Shown here piece by piece: positions 17,435 through 25,864 of a stretch of 64,000 bases of DNA. The stretch's first letter is position 1; every line of letters begins with the position of its first letter. The notes under the pieces were generated by a model, which had not been told where the DNA came from, made no database searches, and worked only from the letters and a program-made list of their open reading frames with translations. Source of the stretch: Lachnospiraceae bacterium (GTDB lineage Bacteria > Bacillota > Clostridia > Lachnospirales > Lachnospiraceae); NCBI GenBank assembly GCA_017546025.1, contig JAFYYS010000006.1, positions 62,001-126,000 of the forward strand. Reading direction: 5' to 3'. The translations under genes and the position numbers were made by a program.

Positions 17435-18493
17435 TTATTCCCCGTAATAGAAGTCGTCACCGGGCAGCTCGCCGCCGACAGCCTTCGGGTTCGCGTCGAA
17501 AAGGACCTTCAGGTAATCGGAAACTGCCTTTTTCATCTCCGTTCCGGTGTAGCAGACGATGTTGCACTGCGGGATGGCCTGCTTCGCAATCGCAGCCTTG
17601 AAGATGTCGAAATGCTCGACCAGCTCGGCAGCCTCATCCACATGCTCGGTGGCAAATGCGGTGCTTTCCTTATATTCGGCAAGGAACGTCCTGAACGCTG
17701 CGTCGTTCTCCTTAAGCCATGCGGTGTTGGCAACGATAACGCCGGTCACAAGCGTCTCGCCGGTCACCTTCTCCCACTCAGCCGTGATGTCGATGGCAAC
17801 GCGGGTGCCTTCCTTCTTGCTCTTCGCAATCGTTACATACGGCTGCGGCAGCATCGCGATGACTTCTTCGTCGGAAGAGGCAATCTTCGCAGCAGCTTCG
17901 CTTGCTTCCGAGACAAATGTGATCGTTACATCCTTATCGGGATCAATGCCCGCCTTGCTAAGCAGGTGGCGGAGCGTGTACTCAGGTGTCGTGCCTGCGC
18001 CGGTCGCGTAGATCGTCTTGCCCTTCAGATCGGCAAGCGTCTGCACGCTGTCGCCGGTGTCGAGAATGTACAAAACGCCGAGCGTGTTAACCGCGCAAAC
18101 CGTAACGCCGCCCTTGGTCTTGTTGTAAAGGGTAGCGGCAAGGTTACAGGGAACCGCGGCAACCGGGATGTCGCCCTTGATGATGGACGCGGTGATCTCG
18201 TCAGCCGTTCCGGCAACCGTGAAATGATAATTGTTCTTCGCTGCGCCGTTCTCCGAAGAGGACATCAAACGAACCATGCCGATGGCGGTGGGTCCCTTCA
18301 GGACAGCGACATTGATGTCAACCGGCTCGGGGGTCGGCGTAGGGGTTTCGGTAACAGCCTCGGTGGGCTCACCGGTAGCAGCCTCGGTAGGCGTGGGCGC
18401 CTGCGTGGCAGTGGGGGTAGTTTCGTTCTTGCCGCAGCCTGCAACCGTCAGGACGAAAAGGCATGCAAGAACCAAAAGGGATAATCTTTTCAT
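17435..18493 (-). CDS. Substrate-binding lipoprotein of an ABC importer (TauA/ThiY-like), orphan
   Basis: A 352-residue lipoprotein. The signal peptide has the lipobox LTVAGC (Cys at about 20), followed by a Thr/Pro-rich linker with TPTPTPEP (about 28-55) and a periplasmic-binding-protein fold. The LKGKTIYATGAGTTPEYTLRHLL stretch and the helix after it resemble the NMT1/THI5-like and TauA families for sulfonates, nitrate or thiamine precursors; the ligand cannot be told from the sequence. No permease or ATPase gene adjoins it: the neighbouring dtd-nat operon is an exporter with its own promoter. Similar Thr-Pro linkers occur in PilO and the DacA-type protein of this window. Confidence 0.82.
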   Translation of the reverse strand: MKRLSLLVLACLFVLTVAGCGKNETTPTATQAPTPTEAATGEPTEAVTETPTPTPEPVDINVAVLKGPTAIGMVRLMSSSENGAAKNNYHFTVAGTADEITASIIKGDIPVAAVPCNLAATLYNKTKGGVTVCAVNTLGVLYILDTGDSVQTLADLKGKTIYATGAGTTPEYTLRHLLSKAGIDPDKDVTITFVSEASEAAAKIASSDEEVIAMLPQPYVTIAKSKKEGTRVAIDITAEWEKVTGETLVTGVIVANTAWLKENDAAFRTFLAEYKESTAFATEHVDEAAELVEHFDIFKAAIAKQAIPQCNIVCYTGTEMKKAVSDYLKVLFDANPKAVGGELPGDDFYYGE

Positions 18494-18667
18494 TTTCCAT
18501 CACTCCGTTCTATATTCTATTGGCAAATGCCATTCTGACATAAAGAATAAACCGCCTTCCGGGTCGGAATCCTCCCCGTCGGAGCCGTTTGCTTCCTGAT
18601 TTCTTCCGGGTCTGTAACCTTTCCCGTCAGAAATGTGCCGACCATAATCTACCACACGCAAATCCGT

Positions 18668-18696
18668 TTGTCAAACAGAACCGACGGTGGTATACT
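18668..18696 (+). promoter_or_regulatory. Sigma-A-type promoter for xpt
   Basis: TTGTCA at 18668-18673 and TATACT at 18691-18696 with a 17-base spacer. A leader of about 110 bases follows. It contains a hairpin around 18756-18781 (GGCT, CTGC, GCAG, AGCC arms) and has no guanine-riboswitch signature. Confidence 0.85.
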
Positions 18697-18811
18697 GAAA
18701 AAAAGATTTTCGGGTTGTCGGCCGGGGCAAATGCTATGCGGCGGCCGGGGTTCCGGGCTTACTGCTAATGATGCAGCAGCCGCGGTCACAGCGCGAAGAA
18801 GGAGGCAAGGG

Positions 18812-19387
18812 ATGAAGCTTTTAGAGGACAGAATCCGCGAAGAGGGCGTCGTTAAGGAAGGCGGCGTTTTGAAGGTTGACCGCTTTTTGAACCATCAGAT
18901 GGATGTCGGGCTTTTCCGCGAGATGGCGAAGGAATGGAAGCGCCGCTTTGCGGGCGCGGGCGTCAACAAGATTCTGACGATTGAGGCCTCCGGCATCGGC
19001 ATTGCCTGCATTGCAGCTGAGGAGTTCGGGTGCCGGGTCGTATTTGCCAAAAAGACGCAGGGCAAGAACCTCGACGGCGAGCTTTACACGACGCAGATTA
19101 CGTCCTTCACGAAGGGCCGCGTCTTCGACGTCATCGTCGCGAAGAAATTCCTCGGTCCGGAGGACCGCGTGCTGATCATTGACGATTTCCTGGCAAACGG
19201 GTGCGCGCTTGAGGGGCTGATCAGCATCGTCAGGGAGTCCGGCGCAACACTTGTCGGCTGCGGCATCGCCATTGAAAAAGGCTTCCAGGAGGGCGGCAAA
19301 AAGATCCGCGCCATGGGCGTCAAGCTCGAGTCGCTTGCGATTGTCGAGAGCATGAGCGAGGACGGGATTACATTCAGGGAAGAATAA
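18812..19387 (+). CDS. xpt: Xanthine phosphoribosyltransferase
   Basis: A 191-residue enzyme that converts xanthine plus PRPP to XMP in purine salvage. Length and sequence match the Bacillus Xpt group: [12 protein letters not shown] start, FLNHQMDV near residue 28, [10 protein letters not shown] near 55, and the PRPP-binding loop [11 protein letters not shown] near residue 122. ATG 18812 is preceded by GAAGGAGG; upstream in-frame sequence is leader. The gene has its own promoter and two tandem terminator-like hairpins, so it is monocistronic. Confidence 0.96.
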   Translation: MKLLEDRIREEGVVKEGGVLKVDRFLNHQMDVGLFREMAKEWKRRFAGAGVNKILTIEASGIGIACIAAEEFGCRVVFAKKTQGKNLDGELYTTQITSFTKGRVFDVIVAKKFLGPEDRVLIIDDFLANGCALEGLISIVRESGATLVGCGIAIEKGFQEGGKKIRAMGVKLESLAIVESMSEDGITFREE

Positions 19388-19403
19388 TTAGCGCTTAAGT
19401 TGC

Positions 19404-19482
19404 GGCCGGCTGATTGCCGGCCGTTTTATTGGGTTTCGGTTGTTTCCGGCCGGCTGATTGCCGGCCGTTTTTATTGGGTTTC
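19404..19482 (+). terminator. Tandem duplicated terminators after xpt
   Basis: GGCCGGCTGATTGCCGGCC followed by GTTTTATTGGGTTTCGG occurs at 19404 and again at 19448, 44 bases apart and almost identical. Each is a hairpin with a 6-8 bp GC stem and a T-rich tail. Confidence 0.85.
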
Positions 19483-19511
19483 GGGCATAAAAAGAAGGGT
19501 GGGTGCGAGTG

Positions 19512-19850
19512 GCATGGTATCGGAAATCAAACAAGTCTGATTGAGTACCATGGAGTATAGCTTTCGCGGTACTCATAGATTGCTTTACACTGGTTGGATA
19601 CCAAGTTTGAACTGGCTTGAAAAGGCTTAAATTTCGAGGAGTGGAACAATAAGGGCAAGAAATATAGTTTTGTACCATTGAAATGATTGAGATTGGTATC
19701 AAACAGATTGAAGCATCAACTTGATACCACACTTATAAGCTTTTTCGACAGACGTTGGTACAAATAGTTTCAATATGTCTCCCTTAGTACCACGCGGATA
19801 TGGCAACCATAGAACCAAACCGGAAAGATACTTGCTTTAGTATCACGACC
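19512..19850. repeat. Diverged 53-bp array with GGTAT/GTACC half-sites
   Basis: TGGTATC near 19515, GAGTACC at 19543, GGTACTC at 19568 and GATACCAA at about 19597 form two series 53 bases apart. Later sites are TGGAAC (19642), GTACCA (19672), TTGGTATCA (19693), TTGATACCA (19721), TTGGTAC (19755) and GTACCA (19787). GAGTACC/GGTACTC and TGGTATCAA/TTGATACCA are perfect inverted pairs. The period drifts to 51-62 at the right end. No gene is seen in this 560-base convergent gap. Confidence 0.75.
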
Positions 19851-19875
19851 AAACGCCGCAAGTGTGCCGGAGACA

Positions 19876-19920
19876 GAAAAACATACTACGAGCCCGGCTT
19901 TTGGCCGGGCTCGTAGTATG
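19876..19920 (-). terminator. Rho-independent terminator of hsp20
   Basis: A 17-bp stem CATACTACGAGCCCGGC with its inverted copy GCCGGGCTCGTAGTATG around 19882-19920, followed on the minus strand by TTTTT. Its length and perfection make it potentially effective on both strands. Confidence 0.9.
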
Positions 19921-19949
19921 GGGAGCTTCTTAACAGCCTCTCCTGCTTT

Positions 19950-20468
19950 TTACTCGATTGTAATGCCGACGCCTTCGCTCGGAACGGGGCGCTTGCAGGT
20001 CACGGTCAGAAGACCGTCCTTAAACGAAGCGCGAATGGTGGTTGCGTCCACTTTGCCAACGCGGAAGCGGCGCTCCATCTGACCGTAGCGGCGGTCGTCC
20101 TCGCGGAAGCTCGCATTCTCCGGAACCTCCGGCGCGGGCTTCACAGCCTTCACAAGGATGGTGTCCTTGTCGTAATCAAGCTTCAGGTTGCTCTTCTCGC
20201 AGCCCGGAACCTCGCACACGATTGTAATCGTGTCGCCGGCATCCACGCGGCTTGCGGGGATGTCGTAAACGCGGGCCTTCGCGGCAGGCGCCTCGGCCTC
20301 CTCCTTCTTCTTGAAAGGATTCTCGAAGGTGGTCTTCTTCTCAACCTTCTCGCCGTCCTTATCGAGGCCCTTCAGTCTCTTTTCAATCGAATCAACAAAT
20401 CCGCCCAGCGCGTCGGATGCCTTGCTGAAGAAATCGTCAACTTTCTTAGTTTCCTTGTTTTCGTCCAT
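19950..20468 (-). CDS. Small heat-shock protein, Hsp20/alpha-crystallin family
   Basis: About 172 residues. A charged N-terminal region (residues 1-70, Lys/Glu-rich) precedes an alpha-crystallin domain (about 75-165) with the strand pattern YDIPASRVDAGDTITIVCEV and the closing SFKDGLLTVTCKRP, matching the family's A-x-x-x-n-G-v-L motif. It should act as an ATP-independent holdase. The ATG at 20468 follows AGGAGG; a longer reading is less likely. The promoter has no visible CIRCE element. Confidence 0.88.
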   Translation of the reverse strand: MDENKETKKVDDFFSKASDALGGFVDSIEKRLKGLDKDGEKVEKKTTFENPFKKKEEAEAPAAKARVYDIPASRVDAGDTITIVCEVPGCEKSNLKLDYDKDTILVKAVKPAPEVPENASFREDDRRYGQMERRFRVGKVDATTIRASFKDGLLTVTCKRPVPSEGVGITIE

Positions 20469-20525
20469 TCGTTTCTCCTCCTGTGGTAAATGTGACAGCG
20501 TAAATCCCATTTACTGTCTGATATC

Positions 20526-20554
20526 TTTATACACTATTTCCGGGCGATTGTCAA
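20526..20554 (-). promoter_or_regulatory. Sigma-A-type promoter for hsp20
   Basis: TTGACA (20549-20554) and TATAAA (20526-20531) on the minus strand, 17 bases apart. The leader to the ATG is about 50 bases. Confidence 0.88.
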
Positions 20555-20655
20555 CCGGTTTCGCGTGGAAGGCTCGCTGTGTTGGAACGGCAGGGGGCGT
20601 TTCGCACTGCGCGGGCGGTGTCATCAGACTTTTTCTTGCCCCGGTGTCTCGTGTG

Positions 20656-22242
20656 TCATTTTCCGAGAATCGAAAGCAGCAATCTCCAGGTGCGCTCAAC
20701 CGAGGCGATGTCCATGCGCTCCTTCGTTGTGTGGATGTCGTGCATCTGCGGGCCCATGCTGATGGCGTCAAGGTCCGGAATCTTCTCCAGAAGGAGTCCG
20801 CACTCGAGGCCGGCGTGAATCGTCAGAACCTGCGGCTCCTCGCCGTACTGCTCGCGGTATGCCGCGACAACAAGGTCGCGAAGCGGCGAATCCATGCGGT
20901 ACTGCCAGCCGGGGTACTCGCTGTTGCGGGACACGGTCGCGCCGCAAAGCTCGGCCATCGTCGTAATCTTTTCAATCAGTGCCTGCTTTTCGGACTCGAT
21001 CAGGCTGCGGACCGAGGTCGCAATCTCGACCATATCTTCGGTCGTGCGGATGATGCCGACGTTGTCGGAGGTTTCGACAAGCTCCGGAAGCGTGCTCATC
21101 GCCGCGGGTCCGAACGGAAGAATCGTAAGCAGGTTAAGAAGTTTCTCCTGACAGTCCTCGCTCAGAACGCCGACTCTCGACATGCTGCCGCCAAACTTCT
21201 CAAGCGTGATTGTCAGCCCGTCTTCCTTGCCGGCGAATGCATTCTGCAGTTCTGCCGTGATGGCGGAAAGATTAAGTTCGGTGGCGTCCTGCGCTGTGCC
21301 GCTCGCCGTGTTCGTTACTGTGCCGGCCGAGTCATGTCTTACACCGACCTCGTCATATTCTGTGCCGGCCGAAACCGCCACAACGGCCTTCGCGGAAACC
21401 GGAATCGCGTTGTCCTTTGTGCCGCCGTCCAAAAATAGAAGGCGAGCGCCGTTAAGGCTACGAAGCACGCGACCCATAAGCAGGATGGCATTTGCCCTGT
21501 TCTTGTGAATCTCGGTACCGGAATGGCCGCCCTGAAGGCCGCTTAAAGTAATCGTGTAAACATCTGCCCCCGGCAAATCCTCTCTCTCAATCGGAAGTCT
21601 GAGCCGAAGCGTTGCACCGCCTGCGCAGCCTGCGATGAAGATGCCCTCGTCCTCGGAATCGATGTTGATCAGCTGCCGCTCGCGGATGTTCGCGGGGTCG
21701 AGCGCAATCGCGCCGTCCATGCCGGTCTCCTCATTGACCGTCGCCACGAAATCAATCGCCGGATGCGGAATCGTCTTATCCGCAAGCACCGCCATCGCCA
21801 TGGCAACCGCAATGCCGTCGTCGCCGCCGAGCGTCGTGCCGCGCGCACCGACAAGACCTTTGAATTCACGGTTTGCCCCCGAAGCCGGACCGGTTTTGAC
21901 TGCGTCATCGCCTTCTTCCGAAGCAGCCGGCATTTCAATGAAAAGGTCAAGCCCTTCCTTCTCCATGTCCTTCGTGCAGTCCGCATCCTTCACGGCAACC
22001 ATGTCCATGTGCCCCTGCAGAATCACGCCGGGCCTGTTTTCATAACCGGGCGTCGCCGGAGCGTGCATGATCACATTGCCGCAAGGCTCCTGCACATACT
22101 CAAGGCCGTTTGTCTTCGCGAAATCAACCAGATAATCACTGATCTGCTGAATGTTTCCCGAACCGTGCGGGATGCCGCAAATCTCCTCAAAATACTGAAA
22201 TACCGCAGCGGGCTCTAGCCCTTCTAAAACTCTTTTCTTCAT
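20656..22242 (-). CDS. pepD: Aminoacyl-histidine dipeptidase (M20 family)
   Basis: A 528-residue cytosolic dipeptidase that cleaves Xaa-His dipeptides such as carnosine-like substrates. The sequence shows the M20 zinc ligands: QGHMDMV (about 75), GGDDGIAVAMA (about 138), catalytic VNEETGMDGA (about 170), and LINIDSEDEG, then GGHSGTEIH near 255 in the lid domain. Start MKKRVLEGLEPAAVFQYF is standard for PepD. It stands alone: repeats lie upstream and a non-coding gap with no clear terminator lies downstream. Confidence 0.95.
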   Translation of the reverse strand: MKKRVLEGLEPAAVFQYFEEICGIPHGSGNIQQISDYLVDFAKTNGLEYVQEPCGNVIMHAPATPGYENRPGVILQGHMDMVAVKDADCTKDMEKEGLDLFIEMPAASEEGDDAVKTGPASGANREFKGLVGARGTTLGGDDGIAVAMAMAVLADKTIPHPAIDFVATVNEETGMDGAIALDPANIRERQLINIDSEDEGIFIAGCAGGATLRLRLPIEREDLPGADVYTITLSGLQGGHSGTEIHKNRANAILLMGRVLRSLNGARLLFLDGGTKDNAIPVSAKAVVAVSAGTEYDEVGVRHDSAGTVTNTASGTAQDATELNLSAITAELQNAFAGKEDGLTITLEKFGGSMSRVGVLSEDCQEKLLNLLTILPFGPAAMSTLPELVETSDNVGIIRTTEDMVEIATSVRSLIESEKQALIEKITTMAELCGATVSRNSEYPGWQYRMDSPLRDLVVAAYREQYGEEPQVLTIHAGLECGLLLEKIPDLDAISMGPQMHDIHTTKERMDIASVERTWRLLLSILGK

Positions 22243-22274
22243 AGTCTGTTCCTCTTTATTTCACCTTTCCGTCT

Positions 22275-22526
22275 CAATGGGACGGAAAGCTCTTTTTTCT
22301 TGTTTTCGTTCCACAGCTTAAGGGTCACTTGGAACGAGAAGCAAGATTATTAACGGTTTAGTTCCAAGTCTCCGTGCCCGTTTGGAACGGAAAACAAGAT
22401 TATTACCGATTCAGTTCCAATCACCCGCGCCCGCTTGGTACGAAAAGCAAGATTATTACCGGTTCAGTTCCAATCACCCGCGCCCGCTTGGTACGAAAAG
22501 CAAGATTATTACCGGTTCAGTACCAA
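22275..22526. repeat. 53-bp array with TTGGAAC/GTTCCAA half-sites (five units)
   Basis: TTGG(A/G/T)AC-type sites start at 22275 (diverged), 22328, 22381, 22434 and 22487, exactly 53 bases apart. GTTCCAA-type sites lie between, ending with GTACCAA at 22520-22526. Between TTGGNAC and GTNCCAA is a conserved stretch with AAGCAAGATTATTACCGGTT; between GTTCCAA and TTGG is a 12-15 base variable loop rich in C and G. The final pair has changed together (TTGGTAC with GTACCAA). Beyond it, up to 22620, lie short CCAGCCT-containing repeats. This gap is between two minus-strand genes. Confidence 0.9.
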
Positions 22527-22686
22527 AAAGCCGCCCCAGCCTTCAAAACCCCGGCCCAGCCTTCAAAAACCCGGCCCAGCCTCCAAAAAAACAGCCCCTC
22601 TAAACAAAACACCCGACTGCAAAGCAGCCGGGTGAAAGCATCAACATAAAACAGCATTTTCCGGCAATACCGGCCTGGCAGAAATC

Positions 22687-23271
22687 TTACCGTATCTGGA
22701 ACTCCTCGTCGGCGAGGCGGAAGCGGTCACCGACTTCAAGGAGAACCTCCTTGCCGGCGGGAATCTTCTCGCCGTTGACGTAGGTGCCGTTCGTGGCATT
22801 CAGATCGACGATATAAAGCTTTCCGTTTTTCTTAACCATCTTGGCGTGCGTGCGGCTGACGGCGGGATTACTGGTGATGCAGTAATCGACGCGAACCCGC
22901 TCCTTGCCCATCAGGAATTCGTCCTTGTCAATCAGGAACTCCTCCTCGGTGCGCATACGCATGACCACCGAACCGGATGGTCCGAGCACGCCGAGCAGAG
23001 AAGTCTTCTCGGAGCCGTCGTCATTTTTCCCGGACGAATAGTCCGTCGTGTGGTACGGTCTGAGCAGGGACGTCGTTCCGAAATGCGGCTGTCCGTCCTG
23101 AAACTCCGGCGGAATCGTACCGTATTTCTGCCAGCCGGACTTCTCCGGCGTCTTCGCGGCTCCGCCGTTACGACGGTTTGTGAATGCGAGAAATGCAATA
23201 ACACCGAGCATGGCGACAACCAAAACAGTCACTACAATGATAAGCAGGGTCAGAATTCCTTCTGTCGGCAT
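22687..23271 (-). CDS. Membrane-anchored FHA-domain protein
   Basis: 194 residues. One N-terminal membrane helix (about 6-30) is followed by a linker and a forkhead-associated domain (about 110-194) with the phosphothreonine-binding motifs SRTHAKM and NATNGTYVNG; the usual GR start motif appears as MGKERVRV. FHA domains bind phospho-Thr peptides, usually downstream of Ser/Thr kinases of the PknB type; none is in this window. It lies 36 bases after metK and is probably the last gene of the TPR-murA-metK operon. Confidence 0.88.
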   Translation of the reverse strand: MPTEGILTLLIIVVTVLVVAMLGVIAFLAFTNRRNGGAAKTPEKSGWQKYGTIPPEFQDGQPHFGTTSLLRPYHTTDYSSGKNDDGSEKTSLLGVLGPSGSVVMRMRTEEEFLIDKDEFLMGKERVRVDYCITSNPAVSRTHAKMVKKNGKLYIVDLNATNGTYVNGEKIPAGKEVLLEVGDRFRLADEEFQIR

Positions 23272-23307
23272 GAATGCCTACCTCCAATGGAAAATATTAC
23301 GCAAGCT

Positions 23308-24495
23308 CTACAAAAACGATTTTAATTCATTAACCTTGTCAAGTCTCTCCCACGGCAGATCCACATCGGTCCGTCCGAAGTGTCCGTAGGCTGCCGTCTG
23401 CTTGTAAATCGGACGGCGCAGGTCAAGCATCTTGATGATGCCTGCCGGGCGGAGGTCAAATACCTTCCGCACAATCTTGGTGAGCTCCTCGTCATGAAGC
23501 TTGCCGGTTCCGAATGTGTCCACGGAAACGGAAGTCGGTTCGGCAACGCCGATGGCGTAGGAAAGCTGCACTTCGACTTTGTCAGCGAGTCCGGCTGCCA
23601 CGATGTTCTTCGCTGCATAGCGGGCTGCGTAAGCCGCGGAGCGGTCAACCTTCGTGCAGTCCTTTCCGGAAAATGCTCCGCCGCCGTGACGGGCGTAGCC
23701 GCCGTAAGTATCGACGATGATCTTACGTCCGGTAAGTCCGGAGTCGCCGTTCGGTCCGCCGATAACGAAGCGGCCGGTCGGGTTGATGAAGATCTTCGTC
23801 TGCTCATTCATCATGCCTTCGGGAATCACGGCATCGATGACATATTTCTTAACGTCTTGATGAATCTGCTCCTGCGTAACGTCGGGATCGTGCTGCGTGG
23901 AAACAACAACGGCGTTGACGTGAACCGGCTTGCCGTTCTCGTCATACTCGACGGTTACCTGGGATTTGCCGTCGGGACGAAGATACGGAAGCGTTCCGTT
24001 CTTACGAACCTCGGCAAGCTTTCTGGTCAGGCGATGCGCAAGACTGATCGGCATCGGCATATATTCCGCAGTCTCATTGGTCGCGTAGCCGAACATCATG
24101 CCCTGGTCACCGGCTCCGATTGCGGCGATGTCCTCTTCGGCCATCTCGCCGGTCTTCGCCTCGAGCGCCTTGTCAACGCCCATTGCGATGTCCTTCGACT
24201 GCTCGTCAAGAGCAACGATGACGCCGCAGGTGTCGGCGTCGAAACCGTATTTCGCACGGTCATAACCGATTTCGCGAACGGTGTCGCGAACAACCTTCTG
24301 AATATCTACATATCCTTCGCTGGTAACCTCACCCATGACCAGCACCAGGCCGGTCGTGATGGCGGTCTCGCAGGCAACCCGGCTCATCGGGTCCTGGCGA
24401 ATCAGCTCGTCCAAAATCGCGTCACTGATCTGGTCGCAGATTTTATCGGGATGCCCCTCTGTAACCGATTCGGACGTAAACAGTCTCTTCTCCAT
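23308..24495 (-). CDS. metK: S-adenosylmethionine synthetase
   Basis: A 395-residue enzyme making SAM from methionine and ATP. All family landmarks are present: [13 protein letters not shown] (residues 9-21), the [13 protein letters not shown] loop (about 118), [13 protein letters not shown] (about 240) and [19 protein letters not shown] (about 263). Length is typical. It lies 14 bases downstream of murA, with no room for a SAM riboswitch, so expression follows the murA operon. Confidence 0.98.
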   Translation of the reverse strand: MEKRLFTSESVTEGHPDKICDQISDAILDELIRQDPMSRVACETAITTGLVLVMGEVTSEGYVDIQKVVRDTVREIGYDRAKYGFDADTCGVIVALDEQSKDIAMGVDKALEAKTGEMAEEDIAAIGAGDQGMMFGYATNETAEYMPMPISLAHRLTRKLAEVRKNGTLPYLRPDGKSQVTVEYDENGKPVHVNAVVVSTQHDPDVTQEQIHQDVKKYVIDAVIPEGMMNEQTKIFINPTGRFVIGGPNGDSGLTGRKIIVDTYGGYARHGGGAFSGKDCTKVDRSAAYAARYAAKNIVAAGLADKVEVQLSYAIGVAEPTSVSVDTFGTGKLHDEELTKIVRKVFDLRPAGIIKMLDLRRPIYKQTAAYGHFGRTDVDLPWERLDKVNELKSFL

Positions 24496-24509
24496 GTCAG
24501 TTCCTTCTG

Positions 24510-25796
24510 TTATGCAAATTTATTCTTTCTCCGTCCGGGAGTTACGGTCTGCCGCTCAATCGAAGCGCCGAGTGCACGGAGCTTCTCGTCGAAGTTCTCA
24601 TAGCCGCGCTCGATGTACTCGATATCGGTTACGGTGCTCTTGCCTTCGGTAGCAAGTGCCGCAATCGTGAGGGCTGCCCCGGCACGAAGGTCCGGCGTCT
24701 TTAAAATGGCGGGAGAACTCTTCTCGATGCCTTCAATCATGGCAACGGAGCTTTCCACCTTGATGACTGCGCCCATCTTACGAAGCTCGCCGACATACTT
24801 AAAGCGGCTCTCGAAGATGGTTTCGTGAATGTAGCTCGTACCCTCTGCCAACATCAGAATCGCTGCCATCTGGGGCTGCATGTCGGTCGGGAATCCGGGA
24901 TACACGCGCGTCTTAACGGTGCTGCCGGTCAGTCTGTGGCTGCAGCAGACACGTACGGAATCATCATATTCATTGACCTCCGCACCGACTTCCACGAGCT
25001 TGGCGGAAATCGCCTCAAGGTGCTTCGGGATGACATTTTTCAGAAGAATGTCGCCGCGGGTTGCTGCCGCGAGACACATGAACGTTCCGGCCTCAATCTG
25101 GTCCGGAATGATCGAATACGTATTGCCGTGGAGCTTCTGTACGCCGCGGATACGGATGACGTCGGTACCGGCGCCCTTGATGTTCGCGCCGAGGCTGTTC
25201 AGGAAGTTCGCCACGTCAACGATGTGGGGCTCCTTGGCCACGTTCTCGATGATCGTCTGGCCTTCGGCCATGGCCGCTGCCATCATGATGTTGATGGTGG
25301 CGCCGACGCTGACGATATCAAGGAAGATGTGGCTGCCCTTCAGATGATTGGTCTTGGCATGGACAAATCCGTTCTCGGTCGTTACCGTCGCGCCGAGTGC
25401 ACGGAAGCCCTTCAAATGCTGGTCGATGGGGCGGGCGCCGATGTCACAGCCGCCCGGCAGCGCTACCGTGGCGTTGCCTCTCTTGCCGAGAAGCGCGCCG
25501 AGAAGATAGTAGGAAGCGCGGATTTTCTGAATGTAATCGTAGTCGACAAGTTCGGAATGAATCGTCGATCCGTTGATGCGGACAGTGTGCCGATCCACCC
25601 GATCCACAACGGCTCCGATAGCGGAAATCGCTTCGAGAAGCACGTTGATGTCGCTGACATCCGGAAGGTTTTCGATGGTCACCGTTTCGTCGCACATGAT
25701 CGCGCCCGCCAGTATACCGAGGGCTGCGTTCTTGGCGCCGCTGATGGTCACCTCACCCGCAAGGGATTTACCTCCGTAGATTACGTATTGTTCCAT
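24510..25796 (-). CDS. murA: UDP-N-acetylglucosamine 1-carboxyvinyltransferase
   Basis: A 428-residue enzyme adding enolpyruvate from PEP to UDP-GlcNAc, the first committed step of peptidoglycan synthesis and the target of fosfomycin. The active-site loop reads [18 protein letters not shown] near residue 115 and keeps the fosfomycin-reactive Cys. Other landmarks are SGAKNAALG near residue 19 and the [15 protein letters not shown] block near 305. It is followed closely by metK and preceded by the TPR protein gene. Only one murA paralogue is visible in this window. Confidence 0.97.
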   Translation of the reverse strand: MEQYVIYGGKSLAGEVTISGAKNAALGILAGAIMCDETVTIENLPDVSDINVLLEAISAIGAVVDRVDRHTVRINGSTIHSELVDYDYIQKIRASYYLLGALLGKRGNATVALPGGCDIGARPIDQHLKGFRALGATVTTENGFVHAKTNHLKGSHIFLDIVSVGATINIMMAAAMAEGQTIIENVAKEPHIVDVANFLNSLGANIKGAGTDVIRIRGVQKLHGNTYSIIPDQIEAGTFMCLAAATRGDILLKNVIPKHLEAISAKLVEVGAEVNEYDDSVRVCCSHRLTGSTVKTRVYPGFPTDMQPQMAAILMLAEGTSYIHETIFESRFKYVGELRKMGAVIKVESSVAMIEGIEKSSPAILKTPDLRAGAALTIAALATEGKSTVTDIEYIERGYENFDEKLRALGASIERQTVTPGRRKNKFA

Positions 25797-25864
25797 ATTG
25801 TGTCCTCCGATTGACTCTGCCGTGGCAAAGCCTTCTTAGTATTTTCCCTTTCGGGTCGGTCTGT

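Noticed and set aside
19084-19353. Minus-strand frame opposite xpt
   Set aside because: It is a shadow of a well-matched phosphoribosyltransferase and lacks a ribosome site.
24496-24509. SAM riboswitch before metK
   Set aside because: Only 14 bases separate murA and metK, so there is no leader to hold one.
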